Source of the DNA: an uncultured Draconibacterium sp. | GTDB lineage: Bacteria > Bacteroidota > Bacteroidia > Bacteroidales > Prolixibacteraceae | Direction of reading: 5' to 3' | Length of the DNA: 64,000 nucleotides | Assembly (NCBI RefSeq): GCF_913063105.1 | Contig: NZ_CAJXYQ010000020.1 | Location: 31,023-95,022, forward strand | Part shown: piece after piece, positions 44,572-52,936 of the stretch | Position numbering within the stretch: the stretch's first letter is position 1 | How the letters are laid out: the number at the start of each line of letters is the position of its first letter | The notes under the pieces: model-generated | Databases searched by the model: none | Seen by the model: only the letters and a program-made list of their open reading frames with translations | Told to the model about the DNA's origin: nothing | Position numbers and translations under genes: made by a program

Positions 44572-45453
44572 ATGAATAAAAACGTTGCACTGGTACTTTC
44601 GGGCGGAGGTGCCCGCGGAATGGCACACATTGGAGTTATTGAGGAGCTGGAATCACGCGGATACAACATTAAAGCGATTGCAGGAACCTCAATGGGTGCA
44701 TTGGTAGGAGGAATATACGCCGCCGGAAAACTTAAGGAATTTAAACAGTGGGCGGTTTCGCTCGAACGGCACGATATGTTTCGGATGGTTGATTTCTCGT
44801 TTGGCGGAAATGGCCTGATTAAAGGAGAAAAAGTACTGGGTAAAATTCAGGAATTTGTCCCCGACACCCTGATTGAAGAGCTTCCAATCAACTATTCGGC
44901 TACAGCGGTTGATTTAAAACGGCGAGAGGAAGTGGTATTCAAAAAAGGGAGTTTGTTTAATGCTATTCGTGCATCTATTGCCATTCCCACCGTTTTTACA
45001 CCAATAACTCATAATGAAGCTATTTTGGTGGATGGTGGGGTTATGAATAACCTGCCCATTTCAAACGTTGTGCGCAATGATGCTGATTTGTTGGTTGCCG
45101 TTCATGTAAATGCAGCTATTCCCATTCCTCATCAGTTTAAAAATAAGAAAGATATACTTGAAAAAGAATCGGCTTACAAAAAATGGATGAATGAATTTTA
45201 TGATTTCCTTCACCTTCATCATCCAAAGGAAAAAAAAGAACGACTTGGATTTTTATCACTTATTGATCAATCGCTGGCAACAGGGATGTTAAAACTTGTT
45301 GATCATGCCATAGAAAAAGGGAAGCCTGATGTTCTAATTAATGTGTCGCGTGATGCCTGCGGAACGTATGATTTTTACAAAGCAAACGAACTGATTGAAA
45401 TGGGACGTTATTCTGCCATTCTTGAACTGGATAAATTAAAATTTAATGCCTGA
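44572..45453 (+). CDS. patatin-like phospholipase
   Basis: A 293-aa cytoplasmic lipid acyl hydrolase. The oxyanion loop SGGGARGMAHIGV is near the N-terminus, the nucleophile Ser lies in AIAGTSMGALVGG near residue 40, and the catalytic Asp is in LVDGGVMNNLPIS. The remaining C-terminal part is helical and charged (KNKKDILEKESAYKKW), unlike larger outer-membrane patatins. The ATG at 44572 gives MNKNVALVLSGGG; an upstream in-frame TTG at 44548 is unneeded. The next gene begins 8 bases before the stop, so the two are translationally coupled. Confidence 0.95.
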   Translation: MNKNVALVLSGGGARGMAHIGVIEELESRGYNIKAIAGTSMGALVGGIYAAGKLKEFKQWAVSLERHDMFRMVDFSFGGNGLIKGEKVLGKIQEFVPDTLIEELPINYSATAVDLKRREEVVFKKGSLFNAIRASIAIPTVFTPITHNEAILVDGGVMNNLPISNVVRNDADLLVAVHVNAAIPIPHQFKNKKDILEKESAYKKWMNEFYDFLHLHHPKEKKERLGFLSLIDQSLATGMLKLVDHAIEKGKPDVLINVSRDACGTYDFYKANELIEMGRYSAILELDKLKFNA

Positions 45454-46012
45454 AATACTCATTATAAATAATGCCGAGCCAGGTATCACCAAATTTGCCG
45501 ACCCCATCATTAAAATTGTTCAACAAACGGGGAACAAAGCCGTATTTATTGAATATGCCGACTGCCAAATGATAAATCTTAAAGCGTTTGATGGAGTCAT
45601 TTTAACCGGTTCGCCTCAGGGCGATGATATTGTTGAACACCATTTATCCTACTTTCGTTGGCTAAAAACCTACAATAAGCCCGTATTGGGAATTTGCGCC
45701 GGACATCATGTAACCGGTTATGTGTACGGTGCAACTTTACTCCGAAGTCAGGAACCCGAATCGGGCGATTTCGAAGTAGAAATCGTTAGAACCGATTCGC
45801 TGTTATATAACCTCCCGCAAAAGTTTACTGTTAGACAAATGCATAACGACTCAATAACTTTACCTAACGAATTTGAATTGCTGGTTACATCCAACACTTG
45901 TAAAAACCAGCTCATGAAACACAAAAACAAACCTTTGTACACTTGTCAGTTTCACCCCGAGTTTTATAATCATCAGTTAATCCGAAATTTTATAATGCTC
46001 TGTGTAAATTGA
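45446..46012 (+). CDS. class I glutamine amidotransferase-like protein
   Basis: A 188-aa protein with the triad of class I amidotransferases: the nucleophile in GICAGHHVTGYVYGA near residue 78, the His in QFHPEFYNH, and Glu two residues later. The oxyanion segment LTGSPQGDD also fits. It has no synthase domain, so it is either a subunit of an unknown amidotransferase or a gamma-glutamyl hydrolase-like enzyme. It overlaps the patatin gene by 8 bases, which suggests linked expression; I know no published link between these two functions. Confidence 0.85.
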   Translation: MPEILIINNAEPGITKFADPIIKIVQQTGNKAVFIEYADCQMINLKAFDGVILTGSPQGDDIVEHHLSYFRWLKTYNKPVLGICAGHHVTGYVYGATLLRSQEPESGDFEVEIVRTDSLLYNLPQKFTVRQMHNDSITLPNEFELLVTSNTCKNQLMKHKNKPLYTCQFHPEFYNHQLIRNFIMLCVN

Positions 46013-46026
46013 GTAAAATAATCATT

Positions 46027-46057
46027 AAAAAAGCCACCCGCAAAAAACGGATGGCTC
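46027..46057 (-). terminator. terminator of asnB
   Basis: AGCCACCCG (46032-46040) and CGGATGGCT (46048-46056) form a 9-bp stem with one G-U pair and, on the minus strand, a run of six T. It lies 28 bases after the asnB stop and 15 bases after the convergent gene. Confidence 0.85.
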
Positions 46058-46084
46058 TTTGATTTGATTGATTGACTACAATCC

Positions 46085-47773
46085 TTATTTCTTTTTAATA
46101 TCGGTAAATTTTGCACCTTTCTCATGAACGGCGTTAACGGCGCGTCCTGATGGATCGGCATTGCCCTGAAATGATGCATCCCACTCGAGTGCAGCAGCGG
46201 TACTACAAGCAATTGAAGCCTCTGAAGGCACACAAGATGCAGCAGCATCTGACGGGAAGTGCTCGCTATAAATCTCACGATACACATATTCTTCTTTGTT
46301 CATTGGTGGATTTACCGGGAAACGATATTGGGCATTTGCCATCATTTCGTCGCTTACTTTATCGTTTGCAATTTGCTTCAAAGTGTCAATCCACCCGTAA
46401 CCAACACCATCCGAGAATTGTTCTTTCTGGCGCCAGGCCACTTCTTCCGGCAGGTATTTGGCAAATCCTTCACGCAAACAATGTTTCTCCATTTTTCCGT
46501 CTTTTGCCATTTTTGCCTCCGGATTAAAACGCATAGCCACATCCAGAAACTCTTTGTCAAGAAATGGTACGCGACCTTCAACACCCCACGAAGCCAGCGA
46601 TTTATTGGCGCGTAAGCAATCGTATAGGTTTAATCGCCGAACTTTTCTTACACTTTCTTTATGAAACTCTTCGGCATTTGGTGCTTTATGGAAATATAAA
46701 TATCCGCCAAAAATTTCATCAGCACCTTCACCGGTAAGCACCATTTTAATTCCCATTGATTTAATTACCCGTGCAATCATGTACATGGGCGTGGATGCAC
46801 GAACAGTTGTAACATCGTAGGTTTCGATATGGTAAATTACATCGCGAATAGCATCAAGACCTTCCTGAATAGTATAATGAATTTCGTGGTGAACCGTTCC
46901 GATGTGATCGGCAACTTTTCGGGCAGCAGCCAAATCAGGCGACCCTTCCAAACCAATAACAAAGGAGTGTAATTGTGGCCACCAGGCATCTTTTGTTCCG
47001 CCTTCTTCAATACGCTTTGAGGAGAATTTTTTCGCCAGCGCCGAAGTAATCGATGAATCCAGACCACCAGAAAGCAACACTCCATACGGAACGTCGGACA
47101 TTAACTGACGTTGCACGGCATCTTCAAGCGATTGTGCCAGCTCTTCAATACTTGCCGGATTATCTTTTACATTTTCAAACTCTTCCCATTCGCGAACATG
47201 CCATTTTTTATACTCGCCTTCTTTACTATACAAATAATGCCCCGGAGGGAATTCCTCAATTTTAGTACAAAAACCTTCTAATGACTTTAATTCGGAAGCT
47301 ACATAATAGTTACCCCATTTATCCCAACCCTGATACAAAGGAATAATTCCGATGTGGTCGCGTCCAATCAGGTAAGCATCATTTTCTTCGTCGTACAGAG
47401 CGAAGGCAAAAATGCCATTCATTTCATCCAAAAACTTTTCTTTTTTGTCTTTGTACAGGGCCAGGATAACTTCACAGTCCGACCCGGTTTGAAAATCGTA
47501 TACGCCATCATATCGTTTCCGAATCTCACGATGGTTATAAATTTCACCATTTACTCCTAAAATGAGCTTACGGTCTTTGCTGTATAATGGCTGTCCACCC
47601 GACTCCGGGTCGACAATTGAAAGGCGTTCGTGCGCAATTATTGCTTTTTCTCCGCAATAAATACCCGACCAGTCAGGTCCGCGATGACGCAATTTTTTAC
47701 TCATCATTAGCACCTGGGGGCGCAAATCCTGGGCTTTAACTTTTAAATCAAATGCTCCTACAATTCCACACAT
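46085..47773 (-). CDS. asnB: asparagine synthase, glutamine-hydrolysing
   Basis: Makes asparagine from aspartate with glutamine and ATP in the cytoplasm. The 562-aa protein starts with MCGIVGAF, so Cys2 becomes the N-terminal nucleophile after removal of Met. The glutaminase domain includes RHRGPDWSG, HERLSIVDP and GVNGEIYNH. The synthetase domain has the PP-loop GVLLSGGLDSSITSALAKK near residue 230 and EGADEIFGGYLYFHKAP. The C-terminus includes DPSGRAVNAVHE, as in Escherichia coli AsnB. Full length, with a TAATTTTG element 63 bases upstream. Confidence 0.97.
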   Translation of the reverse strand: MCGIVGAFDLKVKAQDLRPQVLMMSKKLRHRGPDWSGIYCGEKAIIAHERLSIVDPESGGQPLYSKDRKLILGVNGEIYNHREIRKRYDGVYDFQTGSDCEVILALYKDKKEKFLDEMNGIFAFALYDEENDAYLIGRDHIGIIPLYQGWDKWGNYYVASELKSLEGFCTKIEEFPPGHYLYSKEGEYKKWHVREWEEFENVKDNPASIEELAQSLEDAVQRQLMSDVPYGVLLSGGLDSSITSALAKKFSSKRIEEGGTKDAWWPQLHSFVIGLEGSPDLAAARKVADHIGTVHHEIHYTIQEGLDAIRDVIYHIETYDVTTVRASTPMYMIARVIKSMGIKMVLTGEGADEIFGGYLYFHKAPNAEEFHKESVRKVRRLNLYDCLRANKSLASWGVEGRVPFLDKEFLDVAMRFNPEAKMAKDGKMEKHCLREGFAKYLPEEVAWRQKEQFSDGVGYGWIDTLKQIANDKVSDEMMANAQYRFPVNPPMNKEEYVYREIYSEHFPSDAAASCVPSEASIACSTAAALEWDASFQGNADPSGRAVNAVHEKGAKFTDIKKK

Positions 47774-47835
47774 ATTCGTAAATTTTCTAAGCTGTCAATA
47801 ATAATGCATCAAAAATAATCACTTTGTCAATACTA

Positions 47836-47843
47836 CAAAATTA
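47836..47843 (-). promoter_or_regulatory. candidate -7 element of asnB
   Basis: TAATTTTG on the minus strand fits TAnnTTTG. A start near 47830 gives a leader of about 57 bases. No convincing upstream TTTG was seen. Confidence 0.4.
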
Positions 47844-48376
47844 TTTCTGACATATTTCTATCGATATTAACATTTAACTATCTTTTTAGGAGCCAAACAA
47901 TAAATAATACATCAAAATAACAATCCATTTATTCAGACTACCCCCATCCTAAACATGGCAAATTGCAATTTTCCAACAGCTTTTCGCCAGCACCCCCCAA
48001 AAAAACCAGCACAACAAACACAAATAAGGTATTTTTTTTGCTTGAAGCCCCAATTATAAGAATTAGCAAAACAATCACCTCTTTTATGACAATTCGAGTA
48101 ATTCATTAACATTCAGTATGGTTCTGTAGCAAATAACTACTAAACTGCACAAAAGATGATGCCACGGGGTATAATAAAAAATAAGCCAGGTGAGAAAATC
48201 TTGCCAAACTTAAGACAATTTTATTCTCTTACCCATTTGTTTTAAACAAGCTGACTATTGTTTAGCAAAGTTTAGGAAAAGCCTGTCCTTATTAAAATTA
48301 GATTGATTTATAGCAAAGCCACTAGTGCTGATTGAAGGTACCATAAATAAAAGTGACGAGTTTTTTAAAAGTCTGC
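47844..48376. other. AT-rich gap upstream of asnB
   Basis: Over 500 bases without a credible gene. I see no strong hairpin, tRNA or repeat. It holds short runs of C (around 47940 and 47993) and long A/T runs. It probably contains regulatory sequence for asnB only. Confidence 0.4.
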
Positions 48377-48676
48377 CTACAAGAATTGAATTTGTATGTT
48401 TTCGCCAACCTGCTCAAAGTTGTATGCTCCTCCCCGATGAAGTTCACATTTTCGCTTGGCACATTCATTTTTAAGGTTGGCAAATAAATTCTGAGCATCT
48501 TTTTCAATACAGTCTTCATGGAAAAAACAGTTAAGCTCGTAATTGTTTTCATCATTAAACTGAATGATAAATGCTCCATGTTCCGGAAAAACCAAATCTT
48601 CGTAGGCATAACTAATATCAAGGCCGGTTGCATTATTTACAATCTGCCTGACGGCTTCAAGGTCTCTGTAATTCAT
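48377..48676 (-). CDS. hypothetical 99-aa protein of the NifX/Nif11 cassette
   Basis: A soluble 99-aa protein of unknown family, MNYRDLEAVRQIVNNATGL at the start. It has an N-terminal helix followed by mixed strands and three cysteines (NCFFHEDC, NECAKRKCEL region). It is preceded on the same strand by the Nif11-like and NifX-like genes with gaps of 64 and 5 bases, so it is probably the third gene of that operon. The cysteines may suit a metal or redox task, but this is only a guess. Confidence 0.65.
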   Translation of the reverse strand: MNYRDLEAVRQIVNNATGLDISYAYEDLVFPEHGAFIIQFNDENNYELNCFFHEDCIEKDAQNLFANLKNECAKRKCELHRGGAYNFEQVGENIQIQFL

Positions 48677-48740
48677 AATTTAATTGTTAATGTGCCAAAA
48701 GTCGACAGAGCGACGTTTTATTAAAGGCTAATTTCTATTT

Positions 48741-48962
48741 TTATAAGGATAAGAACCACATTCGAATTTGTTGATAAACTTCAGCTTGCTCGTAGGTTTG
48801 ACATTTTACCAATTGCATATTTAAGGCATCATCAAACTCAGGCTCGGAAAAGCCAATTTCCTGCATCAGATGTTCTTTGGATGGCGATTTGTAGCAGGCC
48901 TTTCGGAATTCTCGTTCTGTTGTTGCTCTTTTTACGAATTTTATTGCTTTATCAATTGCCAT
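48741..48962 (-). CDS. Nif11-domain protein, 73 aa
   Basis: A small protein with the Nif11 domain: the helix AIDKAIKFVKRATTEREFRKACYK, then an acidic loop and the second helix FSEPEFDDALNMQLVKCQTYEQAE. Nif11 domains appear both as leader regions of ribosomal peptides (nitrile hydratase-like leaders) and as stand-alone small proteins near nitrogenase genes. Here there is no GG site or core peptide after the domain, so a RiPP precursor is unlikely. It starts 5 bases after the NifX-like gene. Confidence 0.8.
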   Translation of the reverse strand: MAIDKAIKFVKRATTEREFRKACYKSPSKEHLMQEIGFSEPEFDDALNMQLVKCQTYEQAEVYQQIRMWFLSL

Positions 48963-48967
48963 AACTT

Positions 48968-49366
48968 TTAGTTTTTACAAGCCGTTGAACTACATGAATT
49001 GCATCCGCTTTCGCATCCCCACAACTCGCGGGCTGCTTTTGATGTAAATGACTCGAGTTGGTTTTGGGTAAAAAAATCTATGTTTCTATTTACATTGCTT
49101 CCGCGTGCTTTAAACACCGATAAACCATTACGTGTAAAAACCTGTAGAACCATTGGCGGCAAATAACTGCTGATGATTGTACTTATTCCCATCCGTTTCA
49201 ATTCGTGCGTAAACTCTCCCGGGTTCGGACTAATTTCTGTAACTTTTTTCCACTCAAATGATTCGCGGTCAGAATCATAAATACACACAAATCTGGCGTT
49301 ATGGAAGCCATGTGCAATTTTCTCTTTTCCTGTTTCCCTGTTGGCAATTGGTAGCATCACTTTCAT
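48968..49366 (-). CDS. NifX/NafY-like iron-molybdenum-cofactor domain protein
   Basis: A 132-aa protein of the dinitrogenase iron-molybdenum cofactor-binding fold. It starts KVMLPIANRETGKEKIAHGFHNARFVCIYD, the typical opening with HGFHNA in place of the usual HFG motif, and continues with the ribonuclease-H-like strands through ISTIISSYLPPMVLQVF. The C-terminus adds an unusual cysteine-rich tail (WGCESGCNSCSSTACKN), five Cys in 15 residues, possibly a metal or cluster site. No nitrogenase genes are in the window, so a role in general iron-sulfur or molybdenum handling is as likely as nitrogen fixation. Confidence 0.8.
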   Translation of the reverse strand: MKVMLPIANRETGKEKIAHGFHNARFVCIYDSDRESFEWKKVTEISPNPGEFTHELKRMGISTIISSYLPPMVLQVFTRNGLSVFKARGSNVNRNIDFFTQNQLESFTSKAARELWGCESGCNSCSSTACKN

Positions 49367-49570
49367 ATCTTATACTATTTTTTTCCGAGGGTAAACAAAT
49401 GCAATACCAAAATAAAAATACCGATGATAACCAACTACTTACGCAATACACTTTACTAAAACTGTTCTTTTTTGTAAGAAATTTGGTGTAAATCCTACAA
49501 AAATGTAAGTTCTTATTCCTGGTTAAAGCCGTTCAGCATTTCGCCGACACTTTTATTGATAAAATGGCGG

Positions 49571-51010
49571 TTATAAGTTTGTTTCGGTCTTTTTAAGTAT
49601 CCGCTGAAAAGTATAATGGCCGTAGAAATTTTCGATGCCAAAAAGTTGTGCCGTCAAGCGGTCATTTTGTATATGCCCTTTAAATTCAATTATTTTACCG
49701 CTGCCGGAATGAAAAGTAAAACACAATTGTTTTCCAATCATTTGAAGATTATCTACCGTATGACTTTGATTTTCATTGTTCAGTCTTAATTCGGCCGCCA
49801 CTGCATCGTTATTCATACTGAAAAGAAGCGTTATGGTTGGCAAGTCGTTAATACCTTTGGCGTTACCAATCCATTTTCCATTAAAAAAATGATTCTGCTT
49901 TTCGGTATACGAATCAGTATGATCGACAAGCCGGGCAACAAACTCATCTGCACTTAAACCACCATAGCCATAAAAATCCTGGGGCACTATCTGCATTAGT
50001 TCGTTCTGAAGAAAAGTTTGCATTATTTCCTTGTTGTAGTCTTTAAAACGAGGCAAAACATCGGCTTCAAACTCCGTATTAATATTTATCACCCGGGCAG
50101 GGCTCGAATTATTGAAATCAATTTTCGTCATATCGACAATTTTCATTTCCGGGCTCATTCGGGTTCTAAAATATACATTCTTGCCGTTGGCATCAAATAA
50201 AACCGACCACTCCGGATCATCGTAAACACGTAACGTTTTTAGCATATAAAATCCATAATCGATTGGGTCAGTTTCGGGATTATATTGGTTTATTAATGTT
50301 GCTGTTCGTACAAAACGAGGCACATTGGGGTCGTTGATATCGGGCTTGTATTCGCCACCAAAACCTTCAAAATATTTTAATAATTCGAGTTCTCTTTTAT
50401 AAGGCGTATTAAAAAGCGCCGGTATGGGCATATCGTCTCCGGAATGCACCACCACTTTGCCTTTAATAAAGGCTATAGCAGCAGTTTTTCCTTTAGCATC
50501 GCCCACAAAATAATGCCAGGTCCAGCCATCAATTTCCACTTCTGATGCACACTTTATGGCCTCTGCCGTAGTTGAAAAATTATCGAGAATGTATTGCATC
50601 CAGTTCATCTGGTTCAGCTTGGGCAAACTATCATTCTTCGGATAATCCGCCTCTTCGTTCATTTCCCAGATAAACAACCCGGCTTCGTTCATTCCTCCAT
50701 CCGGAAAGTCTTTACCAAAATTATTGAAGGTTACCGATCCATATCGTGAGATCCAGCTGTGCGACGACGGGTTTAAGCGATCTTTTGTAATTATCTCGCT
50801 CCAGGAACGGCCCTTTTTAAAAATCCCGCGTTTATTAATAAAAACCAGGCCCGGCACACCAATATCTCCCTCGTTTAGGTTATGACCATAAACCAGCGCA
50901 TTTCCTTTTTGTAGTTTAAAAGTTGAACAGGCCAACACAGTTTTATGATGAGGCAGCATTAAAAATAAAGAAGTAACAAACAGCGCAATTATAGTTTGTT
51001 CAATTCTCAT
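49571..51010 (-). CDS. exported Ntn-hydrolase, choloylglycine hydrolase-like
   Basis: A 479-aa exported amidase of the linear amide C-N hydrolase class. Residues 1-27 form a signal peptide ending VLA; the next residue, Cys28, begins CSTFKLQKGNALVYGHN, which is the N-terminal nucleophile pattern of penicillin V acylase and bile-salt hydrolases. Further matches are GSVTFNNFGKDFPDGGMNEAGLFIWEM and NRPYKR-like spacing in NTPYKRELELL. The C-terminal ~110 residues are an extra beta-rich domain. VLAC also looks like a lipobox, see the findings. Substrate unknown; bile salts need not be meant. Confidence 0.85.
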   Translation of the reverse strand: MRIEQTIIALFVTSLFLMLPHHKTVLACSTFKLQKGNALVYGHNLNEGDIGVPGLVFINKRGIFKKGRSWSEIITKDRLNPSSHSWISRYGSVTFNNFGKDFPDGGMNEAGLFIWEMNEEADYPKNDSLPKLNQMNWMQYILDNFSTTAEAIKCASEVEIDGWTWHYFVGDAKGKTAAIAFIKGKVVVHSGDDMPIPALFNTPYKRELELLKYFEGFGGEYKPDINDPNVPRFVRTATLINQYNPETDPIDYGFYMLKTLRVYDDPEWSVLFDANGKNVYFRTRMSPEMKIVDMTKIDFNNSSPARVININTEFEADVLPRFKDYNKEIMQTFLQNELMQIVPQDFYGYGGLSADEFVARLVDHTDSYTEKQNHFFNGKWIGNAKGINDLPTITLLFSMNNDAVAAELRLNNENQSHTVDNLQMIGKQLCFTFHSGSGKIIEFKGHIQNDRLTAQLFGIENFYGHYTFQRILKKTETNL

Positions 51011-51139
51011 TTTGTAATTTTTTTGTTAGTTGTTATATGACGCAAAAACTTTCTCACGGTTACTTAAATAGTTTAACAAATATCAAATGAGGCTTGTTCG
51101 GCTTTTGTTTTAAGCTCCTTAAGAATTACTTCCAAAAGA

Positions 51140-51175
51140 AAAGCCACCCTCCGAATTCGGAAAGTGGCTTTTCTA
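51140..51175 (-). terminator. terminator of the etf–acyl-CoA dehydrogenase operon
   Basis: On the minus strand AAAGCCAC and GTGGCTTT pair around an inner TCCGA/TCGGA stem, followed by T-rich sequence. It lies 26 bases after the last stop codon. Confidence 0.8.
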
Positions 51176-51200
51176 TCTTTGGTTTAAAAGCTATTCGCTC

Positions 51201-52913
51201 TTATTGCATTTCAAATTTATAATCGCCAAGATCTGACAATTCTGAGGCACGAATAAACTCGGCATGCGCTTTCACTTGTGCTTTAGCAAAATTAATGTAG
51301 TTTTTAGCTGATTTCAGGAACATGCCATCGCGGTTGGTATCGAGCAAAAGCAGGTAGCTCATTACAATGTGCCCGGCCATCTCAACCAATCTACGAGCGT
51401 GGAAATCAATAAACTCATTATCATTAGCCGCAGTTACTTTTTTTACTGCTTCTTCGTAATCGGCAGTCAGAATAATTAGCGTACGTTTCAGGTACTCCAA
51501 TGTCGGCGATACTTTCTCAGCTTCATATACACGAATCTGATTCAGGTAGCCACCGGTTGTTACTCCACGTATTGCTGCCACAACCTGCAGCTGGGTAGTT
51601 CCTTCATAAATCGAAGTAATACGGGCATCGCGGTAAATACGTTCAACCGGATAGTCTTTCATAAAACCAGACCCACCATGAATTTGCACTGCATCATAAG
51701 CCAACTGGTTCGAATACTCACTGGTCATTCCTTTTGCCAATGGAGTATAAATATCAGCCAAACGTTGGTATTTTTTCATTTCCTGGCGTTCTTCTTTTTC
51801 CAGCTTGCGCTCTTCGGCAATATGCATGTATGTTTTATATACATCAACAAAACGTGCCGTTTCGTACAACAAGGTACGCGAGGCATCGAGTTTTGCTTTC
51901 ATTAGCGACAACATTTCGTAAACTGCCGGAAATTTGATAATGGCTTTTCCGAACTGCATACGTTCGTTAGCATAAGCCACTGCTTCGCGGTAAGCTGCTT
52001 CTGAAACACCTACTGATTGTGCTGCAATACCCAAACGCGCCCCGTTCATCAGGGCCATTACGTATTTTATCAAGCCCATTTTTCGTGAGCCAACCAATTC
52101 ACCCGGTGCGTCTTTAAACACCAACTCGCATGTTGGCGAACCAATAATTCCCATTTTATGCTCGATACGACGAACGGTTACTCCACCACTATTTTTATCG
52201 TAAATAAACATTGAAAGACCTCTGCCATCTTTTGTTCCGGGCTCTGAGCGGGCCAAAACCAAAGAGATTTCGCCATCGCCATTTGTAATGAAACGTTTTA
52301 CACCATTCAACAACCAGGTTTGTTTTTCTTCGCTCCAGGTTGCTTTTAGCTGCACGGCCTGCAGGTCTGATCCGGCATCAGGTTCGGTTAAATCCATTGC
52401 CATGGTATCACCGGCGCAAACACGCGGAAGGTACTTTTGTTTTTGCTCTTCCGATGCAAATTCGTTTATGGTTTCGGCACAATCCTGCAAACCCCAAACA
52501 TTAACAAAACCGGCATCAGCGCGCGAAACAATATCGGCTGCCATAATGTAAGGCACAATAGGAAAGTTTAAGCCATCATATTTATAAGGTAAAGACATCC
52601 CCATTAAACCAGCCTGGTTTAATGCATCAATGTTTTCCTGTGTTCCACGTGCGTAAATTACGCGTCCGTCAACAACCTGTGGCCCCTCTGCATCAATACT
52701 TTCTGCATTTTCGGCAATAATTTCTCCGCAAATTTCGCCAACTACATCCAAAACCCGGTCGTAGTTATCAATTGCGTCTTCATAATCGTGTGGCGCAAAA
52801 TCAAATTCATCCTTAAACGTATATTCGCGTTCTTTCAGACGAACAATTTCCTTCATTAAAGGATGATTCAAATGAAATTTTATCTCGCTATTATCTGTAT
52901 AGTAATTTGCCAT
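51201..52913 (-). CDS. acyl-CoA dehydrogenase, 570 aa
   Basis: Oxidises acyl-CoA thioesters and passes electrons to Etf. The flavin-binding core includes AMDLTEPDAGSDLQAVQ (family signature), the WLLNGVKRFITNGDGE strand, and the C-terminal GGSGFMKDYPVERIYRDARITSIYEGTTQLQ, whose Glu in YEGT is the likely catalytic base. The length is well above the usual ~380 aa because of an N-terminal extension and a helical C-terminal ~120 residues, a form common in Bacteroidota. It follows etfA by 23 bases. Chain-length preference cannot be read. Confidence 0.95.
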   Translation of the reverse strand: MANYYTDNSEIKFHLNHPLMKEIVRLKEREYTFKDEFDFAPHDYEDAIDNYDRVLDVVGEICGEIIAENAESIDAEGPQVVDGRVIYARGTQENIDALNQAGLMGMSLPYKYDGLNFPIVPYIMAADIVSRADAGFVNVWGLQDCAETINEFASEEQKQKYLPRVCAGDTMAMDLTEPDAGSDLQAVQLKATWSEEKQTWLLNGVKRFITNGDGEISLVLARSEPGTKDGRGLSMFIYDKNSGGVTVRRIEHKMGIIGSPTCELVFKDAPGELVGSRKMGLIKYVMALMNGARLGIAAQSVGVSEAAYREAVAYANERMQFGKAIIKFPAVYEMLSLMKAKLDASRTLLYETARFVDVYKTYMHIAEERKLEKEERQEMKKYQRLADIYTPLAKGMTSEYSNQLAYDAVQIHGGSGFMKDYPVERIYRDARITSIYEGTTQLQVVAAIRGVTTGGYLNQIRVYEAEKVSPTLEYLKRTLIILTADYEEAVKKVTAANDNEFIDFHARRLVEMAGHIVMSYLLLLDTNRDGMFLKSAKNYINFAKAQVKAHAEFIRASELSDLGDYKFEMQ

Positions 52914-52936
52914 TTTCTCGTAATTTATTGACGTGA

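Noticed and set aside
48741..48962. Nif11 protein as a ribosomal peptide precursor
   Set aside because: There is no double glycine and no core peptide after the domain, and no modifying enzyme is near.
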